NCBI GenBank assembly: GCA_031556725.1
Contig: JAVBSL010000010.1
Coordinates: 1 to 64,000 of the forward strand
Source: UBA935 sp031556725
Lineage (GTDB): Bacteria > Bacillota > Clostridia > Lachnospirales > Lachnospiraceae
Direction: 5' to 3'
Length of the DNA stretch: 64,000 bases
Shown: positions 34,474-43,188 of the stretch, one piece after another
Numbering within the stretch: the stretch's first letter is position 1
How the letters are laid out: each line of letters starts with the position of its first letter
Notes under the pieces: model-generated
What the model was told of the DNA's origin: nothing
Databases searched by the model: none
What the model saw: only the letters and a program-made list of their open reading frames with translations
Position numbers and translations under genes: made by a program

Positions 34474-34502
34474 AGTATTATCCTTTCGACTTGATAATAA
34501 GA

Positions 34503-34531
34503 AATATAACACATAAGAAATAGAAATGCAA
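34503..34531 (-). promoter_or_regulatory. Promoter of the GNAT leader
   Basis: TTGCAT (34526-34531) and TATATT (34503-34508) lie 17 bases apart on the minus strand, placing the transcript start about 25 bases before the leader-peptide ATG. Confidence 0.7.
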
Positions 34532-34550
34532 GTTTTTTGCTGCCATAACA

Positions 34551-34597
34551 GAGCCATGACACTCGCGGCGAAGCCGCTCGTTCACGGGCTTCGCCCT
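34551..34597. repeat. REP-like pair of small GC-rich palindromes
   Basis: Two adjacent hairpins, GCGGC-GAA-GCCGC (34565-34577) and GGGC-TTC-GCCC (34586-34596), share the core GGCGAAGCC in opposite orientation. They are much richer in GC than the surroundings and lie beside the tuf terminator. The arrangement is like repetitive extragenic palindromes; copy number cannot be judged here. Confidence 0.45.
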
Positions 34598-34599
34598 AT

Positions 34600-34664
34600 A
34601 TGAATAAATAGAAAAATACCCGGATGAGAGCAAGCTCTCCCCGGGTATTTCCCTATTTATTCAT
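34600..34664 (-). terminator. Terminator of tuf
   Basis: A ~30-bp imperfect hairpin with arms ATGAATAAATAG..AAATACCCGG..GAGAGC and its complement, four mismatches in all. On the minus strand the 3' side is followed by TATTTTTCTATTT. It lies 26 bases beyond the tuf stop. Confidence 0.85.
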
Positions 34665-34689
34665 GCATGGCTCATTGCCATCGCGCAGA

Positions 34690-35883
34690 TTACTCAATGA
34701 TTGTAGCAACACGGCCTGAACCAACGGTACGTCCACCTTCACGGATAGCGAAGGTAAGACCCTGATCCATAGCGATAGGATGAATCAGTTCGATGGTCAT
34801 TTCTACGTTATCACCAGGCATACACATTTCGGTTCCTGCAGGCAGGTCACAGATGCCGGTAACGTCAGTTGTTCTGAAGTAGAACTGAGGTCTGTAGTTG
34901 TTGAAGAAAGGAGTATGACGTCCACCTTCATCTTTAGTCAATACGTATACCTGAGCGGTAAATTTTGTATGACATTTGATAGAACCGGGTTTAGCCAGAA
35001 CCTGTCCTCTTTCAATATCAGTTCTGTTAACACCACGAAGCAGTGCACCGATGTTATCACCAGCCTGAGCATCGTCAAGCAGTTTACGGAACATTTCAAT
35101 ACCGGTTACAACAACTTTTCTGGTTTCTTCTTTGATACCAACGATTTCAACTTCGTCCTGTACGCGGAGAATACCAGCTTCTACTCTACCGGTAGCAACA
35201 GTACCACGTCCGGTAATGGAGAATACGTCTTCTACAGGCATCAGGAAAGGTTTGTCAGTATCACGCTGAGGATCGGGAATCCACTCATCAACTGCATCCA
35301 TCAACTCAAGGATCTTATCGCCCCAAGAACAAGCGGGATCTTCCAGAGCCTTCAATGCGGAACCCTGAATAACAGGGGTGTCATCGCCGGGGAAGTCATA
35401 TTCAGATAATAAATCTCTGATTTCCATTTCAACTAATTCAAGTAATTCAGCGTCATCAACCATATCGCATTTGTTCATGAATACTACGATATAAGGAACG
35501 CCTACCTGACGAGACAGTAAGATATGCTCTTTGGTCTGAGCCATAACACCGTCAGTAGCAGCAACAACAAGGATAGCGCCATCCATCTGAGCAGCACCGG
35601 TGATCATGTTCTTAACGTAGTCAGCATGTCCTGGGCAGTCAACGTGAGCGTAATGTCTCTTGTTGGATTCATAGTCAACGTGAGAAGTAGAGATGGTGAT
35701 ACCTCTTTCTCTTTCTTCGGGTGCTTTATCGATCTTGTCGAAAGCAACAGCTTCACCGGTTCCCAGTCTTGCATTCAGGGTCTTGGTAATAGCAGCTGTT
35801 AAAGTGGTTTTACCATGATCTACGTGACCGATGGTACCAATATTACAATGGGGTTTGGTTCTTTCAAATTTAGCTTTAGCCAT
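34690..35883 (-). CDS. tuf: Elongation factor Tu
   Basis: EF-Tu delivers aminoacyl-tRNA to the ribosome as a GTP complex. The 397 residues are full length, with G1 GHVDHGKT (about 18-25), G3 DCPGH and G4 NKCD, then the two beta-barrel domains ending VGSGRVATIIE. It is the last gene of the ribosomal cluster and has its own consensus promoter. Confidence 0.98.
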   Translation of the reverse strand: MAKAKFERTKPHCNIGTIGHVDHGKTTLTAAITKTLNARLGTGEAVAFDKIDKAPEERERGITISTSHVDYESNKRHYAHVDCPGHADYVKNMITGAAQMDGAILVVAATDGVMAQTKEHILLSRQVGVPYIVVFMNKCDMVDDAELLELVEMEIRDLLSEYDFPGDDTPVIQGSALKALEDPACSWGDKILELMDAVDEWIPDPQRDTDKPFLMPVEDVFSITGRGTVATGRVEAGILRVQDEVEIVGIKEETRKVVVTGIEMFRKLLDDAQAGDNIGALLRGVNRTDIERGQVLAKPGSIKCHTKFTAQVYVLTKDEGGRHTPFFNNYRPQFYFRTTDVTGICDLPAGTEMCMPGDNVEMTIELIHPIAMDQGLTFAIREGGRTVGSGRVATIIE

Positions 35884-35955
35884 TTCTAAAGTCCTCCTTT
35901 AATGAATTAAAAAGTATTATTTTTTTGTTTTTATAAATTTACTCGGCTATCTTTG

Positions 35956-35984
35956 ATTATATTAAATAATTCCAATATTTTCAA
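35956..35984 (-). promoter_or_regulatory. tuf promoter
   Basis: TTGAAA (35979-35984) and a perfect TATAAT (35956-35961) at 17-base spacing, about 70 bases upstream of the tuf ATG. Confidence 0.85.
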
Positions 35985-36009
35985 GCCTTATTTATTGCAT
36001 TAGTAAATC

Positions 36010-36039
36010 CTACTTGGATCTTGCTGCCAGTACCTTTTC
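36010..36039 (-). repeat. Relic second copy of the fusA 3' end
   Basis: These 30 bases match the last ten codons of fusA including the stop (36058-36087) at 26 of 30 positions. Translated, it reads EKVLAARSK-stop against EKVLAAKSK-stop. Three of the four differences are silent and the fourth is K/R, the pattern of diverged coding sequence. It is likely a leftover from recombination with another fusA allele. Confidence 0.7.
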
Positions 36040-36057
36040 GAGAAAAGGTCAATATCT

Positions 36058-38175
36058 CTATTTCGATTTAGCTGCCAGTACCTTTTCTTGTACACTCTTC
36101 GGTACCTGTTCGTATTTTTCAAAGAACATGGAGTAGTTTCCGCGGCCCTGAGTTTTTGAACGAAGGTCGGTTGCATATCCAAACATTTCGGAAAGGGGTA
36201 CATATCCTCTTACCAGTTTACCACCGCCGATATCGTCCATACCTTCGATACGTCCACGACGGGAGTTGATGTCACCGATTACATCACCCATATAGTCTTC
36301 AGGCATGGTAACTTCTACCTTCATAATCGGCTCAAGCAGTACCGGTGCAGCCTTCTGCATAGCTTCCTTAAATGCCAGGGAACCGGCAATATGGAATGCC
36401 ATTTCCGAGGAGTCAACCTCATGGTAGGAACCATCGTATACGTTAGCATAAACACCAACAACAGGGAATCCGCCCAAAATACCGGCTTTCGTAGCTTCTT
36501 CAATACCGGCGCCAACAGGAGCGATGTATTCTTTAGGGATCGCACCACCCACTACGCTGGATTCAAATTTGAAGAGTTCCTCACCATTAGCATCCATAGG
36601 TGCAAATCTAACTTTACAGTGACCGTACTGTCCACGACCGCCGGACTGTTTTGCATATTTGCTGTCAACTTCCACTTCTTTGGTAATGGCTTCTTTGTAA
36701 GCAACCTGAGGTGCGCCTACGTTGGCCTCTACCTTGAATTCTCTTAAAAGTCTGTCAACAATGATTTCCAAATGGAGCTCGCCCATACCGGCAATAATAA
36801 CCTGACCGGTTTCGGTATTGGTGTGTGCTCTAAAGGTCGGATCTTCTTCTGCTAATTTAGCAAGTGCCTCTCCCATCTTGCCCTGACCTGCTTTGGTCTT
36901 GGGTTCGATTGCCAGCTCGATAACGGGTTCAGGGAATTCCATGGACTCCAGAATTACCGGATGCTGTTCGTCACAAATGGTGTCACCGGTGGTGGTCAGT
37001 TTAAATCCAACTGCTGCTGCAATATCTCCGGAATAAACCTTATCGATTTCTTCTCGCTTATTTGCGTGCATCTGCAGGATACGTCCCACACGTTCCTTTT
37101 TGCCTTTTGTTGCGTTTAATATATAAGACCCTGAATTAACTGTTCCTGAGTAAACTCTGAAGAATGCCAGTTTACCTACAAAGGGGTCGGTCATAATTTT
37201 GAATGCCAATGCTGAGAAAGGTTCTTCATCGGAAGAATGTCTTTCCACTTCATTACCATCCATATCCACACCTTTAATAGAGGGAATGTCGGTGGGAGCC
37301 GGCATAAATTCCAGAACTGCGTCCAGAAGCTTCTGAACACCTCTGTTACGGTATGCCGATCCACAGCAAACGGGAATTGCTCTGCATTCACAGGTAGCTT
37401 TCCGCAGTGCGGCCTTCATTTCTTCTACTGAAGGTTCCTGATCCTCAAGGAACATCATCATTAAGTCATCATCCAGCTCACATACTTTTTCGACCAACTC
37501 AGCGTGATACAGTTCAGCATCCTCCTTCATATCATCAGGAATATCTGTAAATGTAATGTCTTCACCCTTGTCATCATTATAGATATAAGCTTTCATTTCA
37601 AACAGGTCAATAATACCTTTAAAAGTATCCTCTTTACCAATGGGTATCTGAAGCATAATGGTATTCTTGCCCAGTCTTGTTTTAATCTGCTCTACGGCTC
37701 CGTAGAAGTTTGCTCCTAAAATGTCCATTTTGTTAATAAATGCCATTCTTGGTACGTTGTAGGTGTCAGCCTGACGCCATACATTTTCTGATTGCGGTTC
37801 AACACCGCCTTTTGCACAAAATACGCCGACAGCACCATCGAGTACACGCAGCGAACGCTCTACTTCTACAGTAAAATCAACGTGTCCGGGAGTATCAATA
37901 ATATTAATACGATGCTCCAGAGCACCCGGTTTAGCCTTGGCATGTTCTTGCATTGTCCAGTGACATGTGGTAGCGGCTGATGTAATGGTAATGCCTCTTT
38001 CCTGCTCCTGTTCCATCCAGTCCATGGTAGCAGTGCCTTCATGCGTATCACCGATCTTATAATTAACACCGGTATAGAATAAGATACGCTCAGAAAGGGT
38101 GGTCTTACCGGCATCAATATGAGCCATAATACCAATGTTCCTGGTTCTTTCTAGTGGATATTCTCTTCCAGCCAA
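36058..38175 (-). CDS. fusA: Elongation factor G
   Basis: EF-G drives ribosomal translocation using GTP. The 705 residues include G1 AHIDAGKTT (about 17-25), G3 DTPGH, G4 NKMD and the five-domain layout with domain IV (YGHCKVRFAPMD) intact. It follows rpsG after 36 bases behind AAGGAGG, in the classic str operon order. Confidence 0.98.
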   Translation of the reverse strand: MAGREYPLERTRNIGIMAHIDAGKTTLSERILFYTGVNYKIGDTHEGTATMDWMEQEQERGITITSAATTCHWTMQEHAKAKPGALEHRINIIDTPGHVDFTVEVERSLRVLDGAVGVFCAKGGVEPQSENVWRQADTYNVPRMAFINKMDILGANFYGAVEQIKTRLGKNTIMLQIPIGKEDTFKGIIDLFEMKAYIYNDDKGEDITFTDIPDDMKEDAELYHAELVEKVCELDDDLMMMFLEDQEPSVEEMKAALRKATCECRAIPVCCGSAYRNRGVQKLLDAVLEFMPAPTDIPSIKGVDMDGNEVERHSSDEEPFSALAFKIMTDPFVGKLAFFRVYSGTVNSGSYILNATKGKKERVGRILQMHANKREEIDKVYSGDIAAAVGFKLTTTGDTICDEQHPVILESMEFPEPVIELAIEPKTKAGQGKMGEALAKLAEEDPTFRAHTNTETGQVIIAGMGELHLEIIVDRLLREFKVEANVGAPQVAYKEAITKEVEVDSKYAKQSGGRGQYGHCKVRFAPMDANGEELFKFESSVVGGAIPKEYIAPVGAGIEEATKAGILGGFPVVGVYANVYDGSYHEVDSSEMAFHIAGSLAFKEAMQKAAPVLLEPIMKVEVTMPEDYMGDVIGDINSRRGRIEGMDDIGGGKLVRGYVPLSEMFGYATDLRSKTQGRGNYSMFFEKYEQVPKSVQEKVLAAKSK

Positions 38176-38211
38176 AGGTTTTTCCTCCTTATATTAGTAT
38201 AGGCAATCGTC

Positions 38212-38682
38212 TTAGAAACGATAGTGAGCAAATGCTTTGTTTGCTTCTGCCATTTTGTGCATGTCTTCTTTTTTCTTAACTGATGCGCCGGTACTATTGG
38301 CAGCATCCATGATTTCGTTTGCCAGTCTGTCCTGCATGGTTTTCTCGCCTCTTTTACGAGAATACAGGGTCAGCCAACGAAGAGCCAAAGCCTGACGTCT
38401 TTCAGCTCTGACCTCGATGGGTACCTGATAGGTAGCACCGCCGATACGTCTTGCCTTTACTTCCAGAACAGGCATGATATTATTCATTGCCTCCTCAAAT
38501 ACGTCAAGTGCCGGTTTGCCGGCTTTCTCTTCCACAGTAGCAAATGCTCCGTATACAATCTTCTGGGCTACACCCTTCTTACCATCTAACATAATGTTAT
38601 TGATTAGTTTGGTAACCACCTTGTTATTGTATAAAGGATCTGCTAATACGTCTCTTTTTTGAATATGTCCTTTACGTGGCAC
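38212..38682 (-). CDS. rpsG: 30S ribosomal protein S7
   Basis: S7 organises the 3' domain of 16S rRNA and lines the E-site. The 156 residues are standard length (start MPRKGHIQKRDVLADPLYNN, conserved RRIGGATYQVPIEV). Second gene of rpsL-rpsG-fusA. Confidence 0.98.
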   Translation of the reverse strand: MPRKGHIQKRDVLADPLYNNKVVTKLINNIMLDGKKGVAQKIVYGAFATVEEKAGKPALDVFEEAMNNIMPVLEVKARRIGGATYQVPIEVRAERRQALALRWLTLYSRKRGEKTMQDRLANEIMDAANSTGASVKKKEDMHKMAEANKAFAHYRF

Positions 38683-38811
38683 GTTTCTTCCCTCCTTATT
38701 AAAATTAATAATTCTCCGGTACTCACATGTTAGATCCTAATTATTCACAAATGTGTTCGTGCGGTAAGCCTGTATTAAAAACAGAATTCCAACACCGAAT
38801 TAGTTTCTATA

Positions 38812-39240
38812 TTATTTTCCGGTCTTTCCAGCTTTAGGTCTCTTTGCTCCATATTTGGAACGAGCCTGCTTTCTGTTAGCAACTCCCGCAGTATCAAGGG
38901 TACCTCTGATAACATGGTATCTTGTACCGGGTAAGTCTTTTACCCTACCGCCTCTGATCAGAACAACACTATGTTCCTGCAGGTTGTGGCCTTCACCGGG
39001 AATGTAGCTTGTTACTTCGATTCCGTTGGAAAGACGAACTCTGGCAATTTTTCTCAGAGCCGAGTTAGGCTTTTTAGGCGTAGCTGTCTTAACAGCAGTA
39101 CAAACACCTCTCTTTTGAGGAGAAGAAGTATCGGTGTGCTTCTTGTGAAGTGAGTTATATCCCTTCTGCAGAGCCGGGGCCGTAGACTTCTTTACGGATG
39201 TTTGACGTCCTTTTCTTACTAACTGGTTAAATGTTGGCAT
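38812..39240 (-). CDS. rpsL: 30S ribosomal protein S12
   Basis: S12 sits at the decoding centre. The 142 residues carry the conserved TATPKKPNSALRK and HSVVLIRGGRVKDLPG loops, with the Lys residues associated with streptomycin sensitivity. First gene of the str operon, directly behind a strong promoter. It is 129 bases ahead of rpsG, a somewhat wide gap in which I see no other feature. Confidence 0.98.
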   Translation of the reverse strand: MPTFNQLVRKGRQTSVKKSTAPALQKGYNSLHKKHTDTSSPQKRGVCTAVKTATPKKPNSALRKIARVRLSNGIEVTSYIPGEGHNLQEHSVVLIRGGRVKDLPGTRYHVIRGTLDTAGVANRKQARSKYGAKRPKAGKTGK

Positions 39241-39294
39241 TCTGTTTCACCTCCTACTATAATAGTTTGCGTATGCAAAATTGCACACTAAATT

Positions 39295-39323
39295 AGTATA
39301 CGTGTTGTTTTTTCCCTTGTCAA
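39295..39323 (-). promoter_or_regulatory. rpsL (str operon) promoter
   Basis: A perfect TTGACA (39318-39323) and TATACT (39295-39300) at 17-base spacing, about 55 bases before the rpsL ATG. The leader contains a small TGCA-rich dyad. Confidence 0.9.
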
Positions 39324-39392
39324 TACGTTTTCACCCAAATTTTACTTGAAAAAGGCGGGTTTTACAGTGATTTTGCACATGACATACAATAA

Positions 39393-39432
39393 AAAACTCC
39401 GCACATACCATATATAGAGTGTGCGGAGTTTT
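39393..39432 (-). terminator. Terminator of rpoBC
   Basis: Perfect 13-base arms AAAACTCCGCACA / TGTGCGGAGTTTT and a T-rich tail on the minus strand, 5 bases beyond the rpoC stop. It separates rpoC from the rpsL promoter. Confidence 0.9.
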
Positions 39433-39437
39433 AGATA

Positions 39438-42400
39438 CTATTCTTCGTCCAAAGCCTCTTCTTCTAAAACCTCATCAATTTCATCCAAAAAGTCTTCTTC
39501 TTCCTCAAGATTTATCATTTCCACGTCAAATCTGATATCGTCTATTTCATCATCCTCGTCCATATCAATGACAACCTCTTCAATCTCTTCGATCTCTTCT
39601 TTCACTTCCATGATACTTTTCAGCGTATGATCCGTATTTAACATGGTATTACGATACCGCTTCATGCCTGTTCCGGCCGGTATCAGCTTACCGATGATTA
39701 CGTTTTCTTTCAAACCGATCAGCGGATCTACTTTACCTTTAATGGCTGCTTCCGTCAAAACCTTAGTGGTCTCCTGGAAGGATGCTGCCGAAAGGAAGGA
39801 GTTGGTAGCCAGTGCTGCTTTGGTAATTCCCAGCATAACCTGCTTGCCGTCGGCCGGTTCGAGGCCTTCCTCCTGTAATTTTGCATTAGTATCTTCATAA
39901 TCCAGGATATCAATCAATGTACCGGGCAGGAACTCGGAATCACCGTTAGTTTCAATCCGGATTTTCTTTAACATCTGGCGAACGATTACTTCAATATGCT
40001 TATCGCTGATATCAACACCTTGCAAACGGTATACTCTCTGAACCTCACGAATCATGTAATCCTGAACCGCACGGACACCTTTGATTTTCAATAAGTCGTG
40101 GGGATTAACACTACCTTCGGTCAGCTCATCACCGGCTTCCATAACGGTACCATCCATAATGGCAATCCGGGAACCGTAGGGAATCAGATAAGTCTTGGAT
40201 TCACCGGTTTCGTCATTCGTAATAACAATTTCACGCTTTTTCTTCGTATCTTTAATGGTTGCAACACCGCCGAACTCAGCAATAATTGCCAGTCCTTTCG
40301 GCTTTCTTGCTTCAAAAAGTTCTTCAACACGGGGAAGACCCTGGGTAATATCGTCACCTGCCACACCACCGGTATGGAAAGTACGCATGGTCAGCTGCGT
40401 ACCGGGTTCACCGATAGACTGTGCTGCAATGATACCAACTGCTTCACCTACCTGCACCGCTTCGCCGGTTGCCATATTGGCACCGTAACATTTTGCACAG
40501 ATACCGCTATGAGAACGACAGGTCAGAATGGTACGGATCTTAACCTCTTCAATAGGTTCACCCTTCTCATTTACGCCTTTGCTCATAATCTTGGAAGCAC
40601 GGCTGGGGGTAATCATATGATTATGTTTCACAATCATATTGCCTTCGTTGTCATAAATATCTTCACAGGTATATCTTCCTGTAATTCTGTCTTTCAAACC
40701 TTCGATGGTTTCTTTTCCGTCCATAAAAGCTTTTACTCTCATGCCGGGAATCTCGTTTGCACCTTCCATACAGTCTACTTCACGGATAATCAGCTCCTGT
40801 GAAACATCAACCATACGTCTGGTCAGGTAACCGGAGTCTGCTGTACGCAGAGCGGTATCAGACAAACCTTTACGGGCACCATGGGCCGACATAAAGTATT
40901 CCAGTACGTCCAAACCTTCACGGAAGTTAGACTTAATCGGCAATTCAATGGTTCTACCGGTGGTATCAGCCATCAAACCACGCATACCGGCCAGCTGTTT
41001 AATCTGCTGATTGGAACCACGGGCTCCGGAGTCAGCCATCATAAAGATGTTATTATAAGCATCCAGACCATCTAACAGCACCTGGGTCAGTTCCTTATCG
41101 GTTTCATTCCAGGTTTCTACTACCGCACGATATCTTTCTTCTTCGGTAATCAAACCGCGGCGGAAATTCTGGGAAATCCGGTCAACGGTAGCCTGTGCTT
41201 CTTCTAACATCTGCTGTTTCTGTTCCGGTACAGTCATATCGGAAATGGAAACCGTCATAGCTGCTTTGGTGGAATATTTATATCCGGTAGCTTTGATTAA
41301 ATCCAGTACTTCTGCGGTAACAGAAGCGCCATGGGTATTGATTACTTTTTCCAAAATCTGTTTTAGCTGCTTCTTGCCAACATGGAAATCAATCTCCGGT
41401 AAAAGTAGATTTTCCGGAACACTTCGATCCACAAATTCCAAATCCTGCGGCAGAATTTCATTAAACAGGAAACGTCCCAGGGTTGATTCTACAATGCCAC
41501 TTACTTCTTCGCCGGCGGCATTTTTCTTGATTATTTTTACTTTGATCCGGGAATGCAAAGTACATTCACCGTTTTCATATGCCAATATAGCTTCGTTAAC
41601 GTTTTTATAATACTTTCCTTCGCCTTTTGCACCCGGTCTTTCCTGAGTCAGGTAGTAAATACCCAAAACCATATCCTGTGAAGGAACCGCTACCGGTCCA
41701 CCGTCGGAAGGTTTCAAAAGGTTATTGGGTGACAGCAGCAGAAAACGGCATTCTGCCTGGGCCTCTACCGACAAGGGAAGATGCACAGCCATCTGGTCAC
41801 CGTCAAAGTCAGCATTAAATGCAGTACATACCAACGGATGCAGCTTAATTGCCTTACCCTCTACCAAAATCGGCTCAAAAGCCTGAATACCCAATCTATG
41901 CAGGGTAGGGGCACGGTTCAGCATAACCGGATGTTCCTTGATTACTTCTTCCAGAACGTCCCATACCTGTCCGTCCAATCTCTCTACTAATTTTTTAGCA
42001 TTCTTAATATTCTGGGAAATACCTCTTCCCACCAGTTCCTTCATAACGAAGGGTTTGAACAGTTCGATCGCCATTTCTTTGGGCAGACCGCACTGATAAA
42101 TCTTTAATTCGGGTCCTACAACAATAACTGAACGTCCTGAATAGTCAACACGTTTTCCCAAAAGGTTCTGACGAAAACGTCCGGATTTACCTTTCAGCAT
42201 ATCGGATAAGGATTTCAATGCACGGTTACCGGGTCCGGTTACCGGCCGGCCTCGCCGTCCGTTATCAATCAAAGCATCTACCGCTTCCTGCAGCATTCGC
42301 TTTTCATTACGAACGATGATATCCGGTGCACCTAATTCAAGCAGTCTCTTCAAACGGTTATTACGGTTGATGATCCTGCGGTATAAATCATTTAAATCGG

Positions 42401-43175
42401 AAGTTGCAAAACGTCCGCCATCCAACTGTACCATAGGACGCAAATCGGGAGGAATAACCGGAATAGCATCCATAATCATCCACTCAGGCTGATTGCCGGA
42501 CTCTCTGAAGGCTTCCACTACTTCCATTCTTTTGATAATTCTGGCTCGTTTCTGACCGGTAGACTCTTTCAAGCCATCTTTCAGTTCTACTGCTTCGCCT
42601 TCCAGATCAATTGCCTGCAATAATTCCTTGATTGCTTCGGCACCCATACCCACACGGAATTTGGTGCCCCAGGTTTCTCTTGACTCCTGATATTCCTTCT
42701 CGGACAAAACCTGTTTGTACTCTAAACTGGATTCACCCCGATCCAAAACAATATAAGAAGCAAAATACAATACCTTCTCCAAAACTCTGGGAGACAGATC
42801 CAAGATCAGTCCCATCCGGCTGGGAATACCTTTAAAATACCAAATATGGGATACCGGCGCTGCCAGTTCAATATGTCCCATCCGTTCTCTACGTACCGTT
42901 GCTTTGGTTACTTCCACACCGCAGCGGTCGCAGACAACACCTTTATATCTGATTTTCTTATATTTACCGCAATGACACTCCCAATCCTTACTGGGGCCAA
43001 AAATCTTTTCACAGAACAGACCGTCTTTTTCCGGTTTTAAGGTTCTGTAATTGATGGTTTCCGGTTTCAGTACTTCACCCCTTGACCAGTCTCTGATTTT
43101 TTCAGGTGATGCCAACCCAATCTTGATGGCATCAAATGTCATTGGTTGATATATTTCCTGCTTTGTTTCTGACAT
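39438..43175 (-). CDS. rpoC: RNA polymerase beta' subunit
   Basis: Catalytic subunit of RNA polymerase. The 1245 residues contain the zinc-binding CHCGKYKKIRYKGVVCDRCG (near 67-86) and the Mg2+ site NADFDGDQMAVH. The ATG at 43175 (MSETKQEIYQ) follows AAAGGAG; the frame stays open upstream inside the rpoB end but without a suitable start. The C-terminus ends in a ~50-residue, strongly acidic tail. It lies 13 bases behind rpoB. Confidence 0.98.
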   Translation of the reverse strand: MSETKQEIYQPMTFDAIKIGLASPEKIRDWSRGEVLKPETINYRTLKPEKDGLFCEKIFGPSKDWECHCGKYKKIRYKGVVCDRCGVEVTKATVRRERMGHIELAAPVSHIWYFKGIPSRMGLILDLSPRVLEKVLYFASYIVLDRGESSLEYKQVLSEKEYQESRETWGTKFRVGMGAEAIKELLQAIDLEGEAVELKDGLKESTGQKRARIIKRMEVVEAFRESGNQPEWMIMDAIPVIPPDLRPMVQLDGGRFATSDLNDLYRRIINRNNRLKRLLELGAPDIIVRNEKRMLQEAVDALIDNGRRGRPVTGPGNRALKSLSDMLKGKSGRFRQNLLGKRVDYSGRSVIVVGPELKIYQCGLPKEMAIELFKPFVMKELVGRGISQNIKNAKKLVERLDGQVWDVLEEVIKEHPVMLNRAPTLHRLGIQAFEPILVEGKAIKLHPLVCTAFNADFDGDQMAVHLPLSVEAQAECRFLLLSPNNLLKPSDGGPVAVPSQDMVLGIYYLTQERPGAKGEGKYYKNVNEAILAYENGECTLHSRIKVKIIKKNAAGEEVSGIVESTLGRFLFNEILPQDLEFVDRSVPENLLLPEIDFHVGKKQLKQILEKVINTHGASVTAEVLDLIKATGYKYSTKAAMTVSISDMTVPEQKQQMLEEAQATVDRISQNFRRGLITEEERYRAVVETWNETDKELTQVLLDGLDAYNNIFMMADSGARGSNQQIKQLAGMRGLMADTTGRTIELPIKSNFREGLDVLEYFMSAHGARKGLSDTALRTADSGYLTRRMVDVSQELIIREVDCMEGANEIPGMRVKAFMDGKETIEGLKDRITGRYTCEDIYDNEGNMIVKHNHMITPSRASKIMSKGVNEKGEPIEEVKIRTILTCRSHSGICAKCYGANMATGEAVQVGEAVGIIAAQSIGEPGTQLTMRTFHTGGVAGDDITQGLPRVEELFEARKPKGLAIIAEFGGVATIKDTKKKREIVITNDETGESKTYLIPYGSRIAIMDGTVMEAGDELTEGSVNPHDLLKIKGVRAVQDYMIREVQRVYRLQGVDISDKHIEVIVRQMLKKIRIETNGDSEFLPGTLIDILDYEDTNAKLQEEGLEPADGKQVMLGITKAALATNSFLSAASFQETTKVLTEAAIKGKVDPLIGLKENVIIGKLIPAGTGMKRYRNTMLNTDHTLKSIMEVKEEIEEIEEVVIDMDEDDEIDDIRFDVEMINLEEEEDFLDEIDEVLEEEALDEE

Positions 43176-43188
43176 TACAGTACTCCTT

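Noticed and set aside
34316..34516. 66-codon plus-strand ORF over the GNAT leader
   Set aside because: The opposite strand shows a promoter, leader peptide and terminator; the plus-strand frame is a by-product of those sequences.
34780..35409. 209-codon plus-strand ORF inside tuf
   Set aside because: Opposite strand of a highly conserved gene; no ribosome-binding site and no recognisable domain.
40098..40802. 234-codon plus-strand ORF inside rpoC
   Set aside because: It is antisense to the conserved catalytic part of rpoC and its translation has the low-complexity look of a shadow frame.
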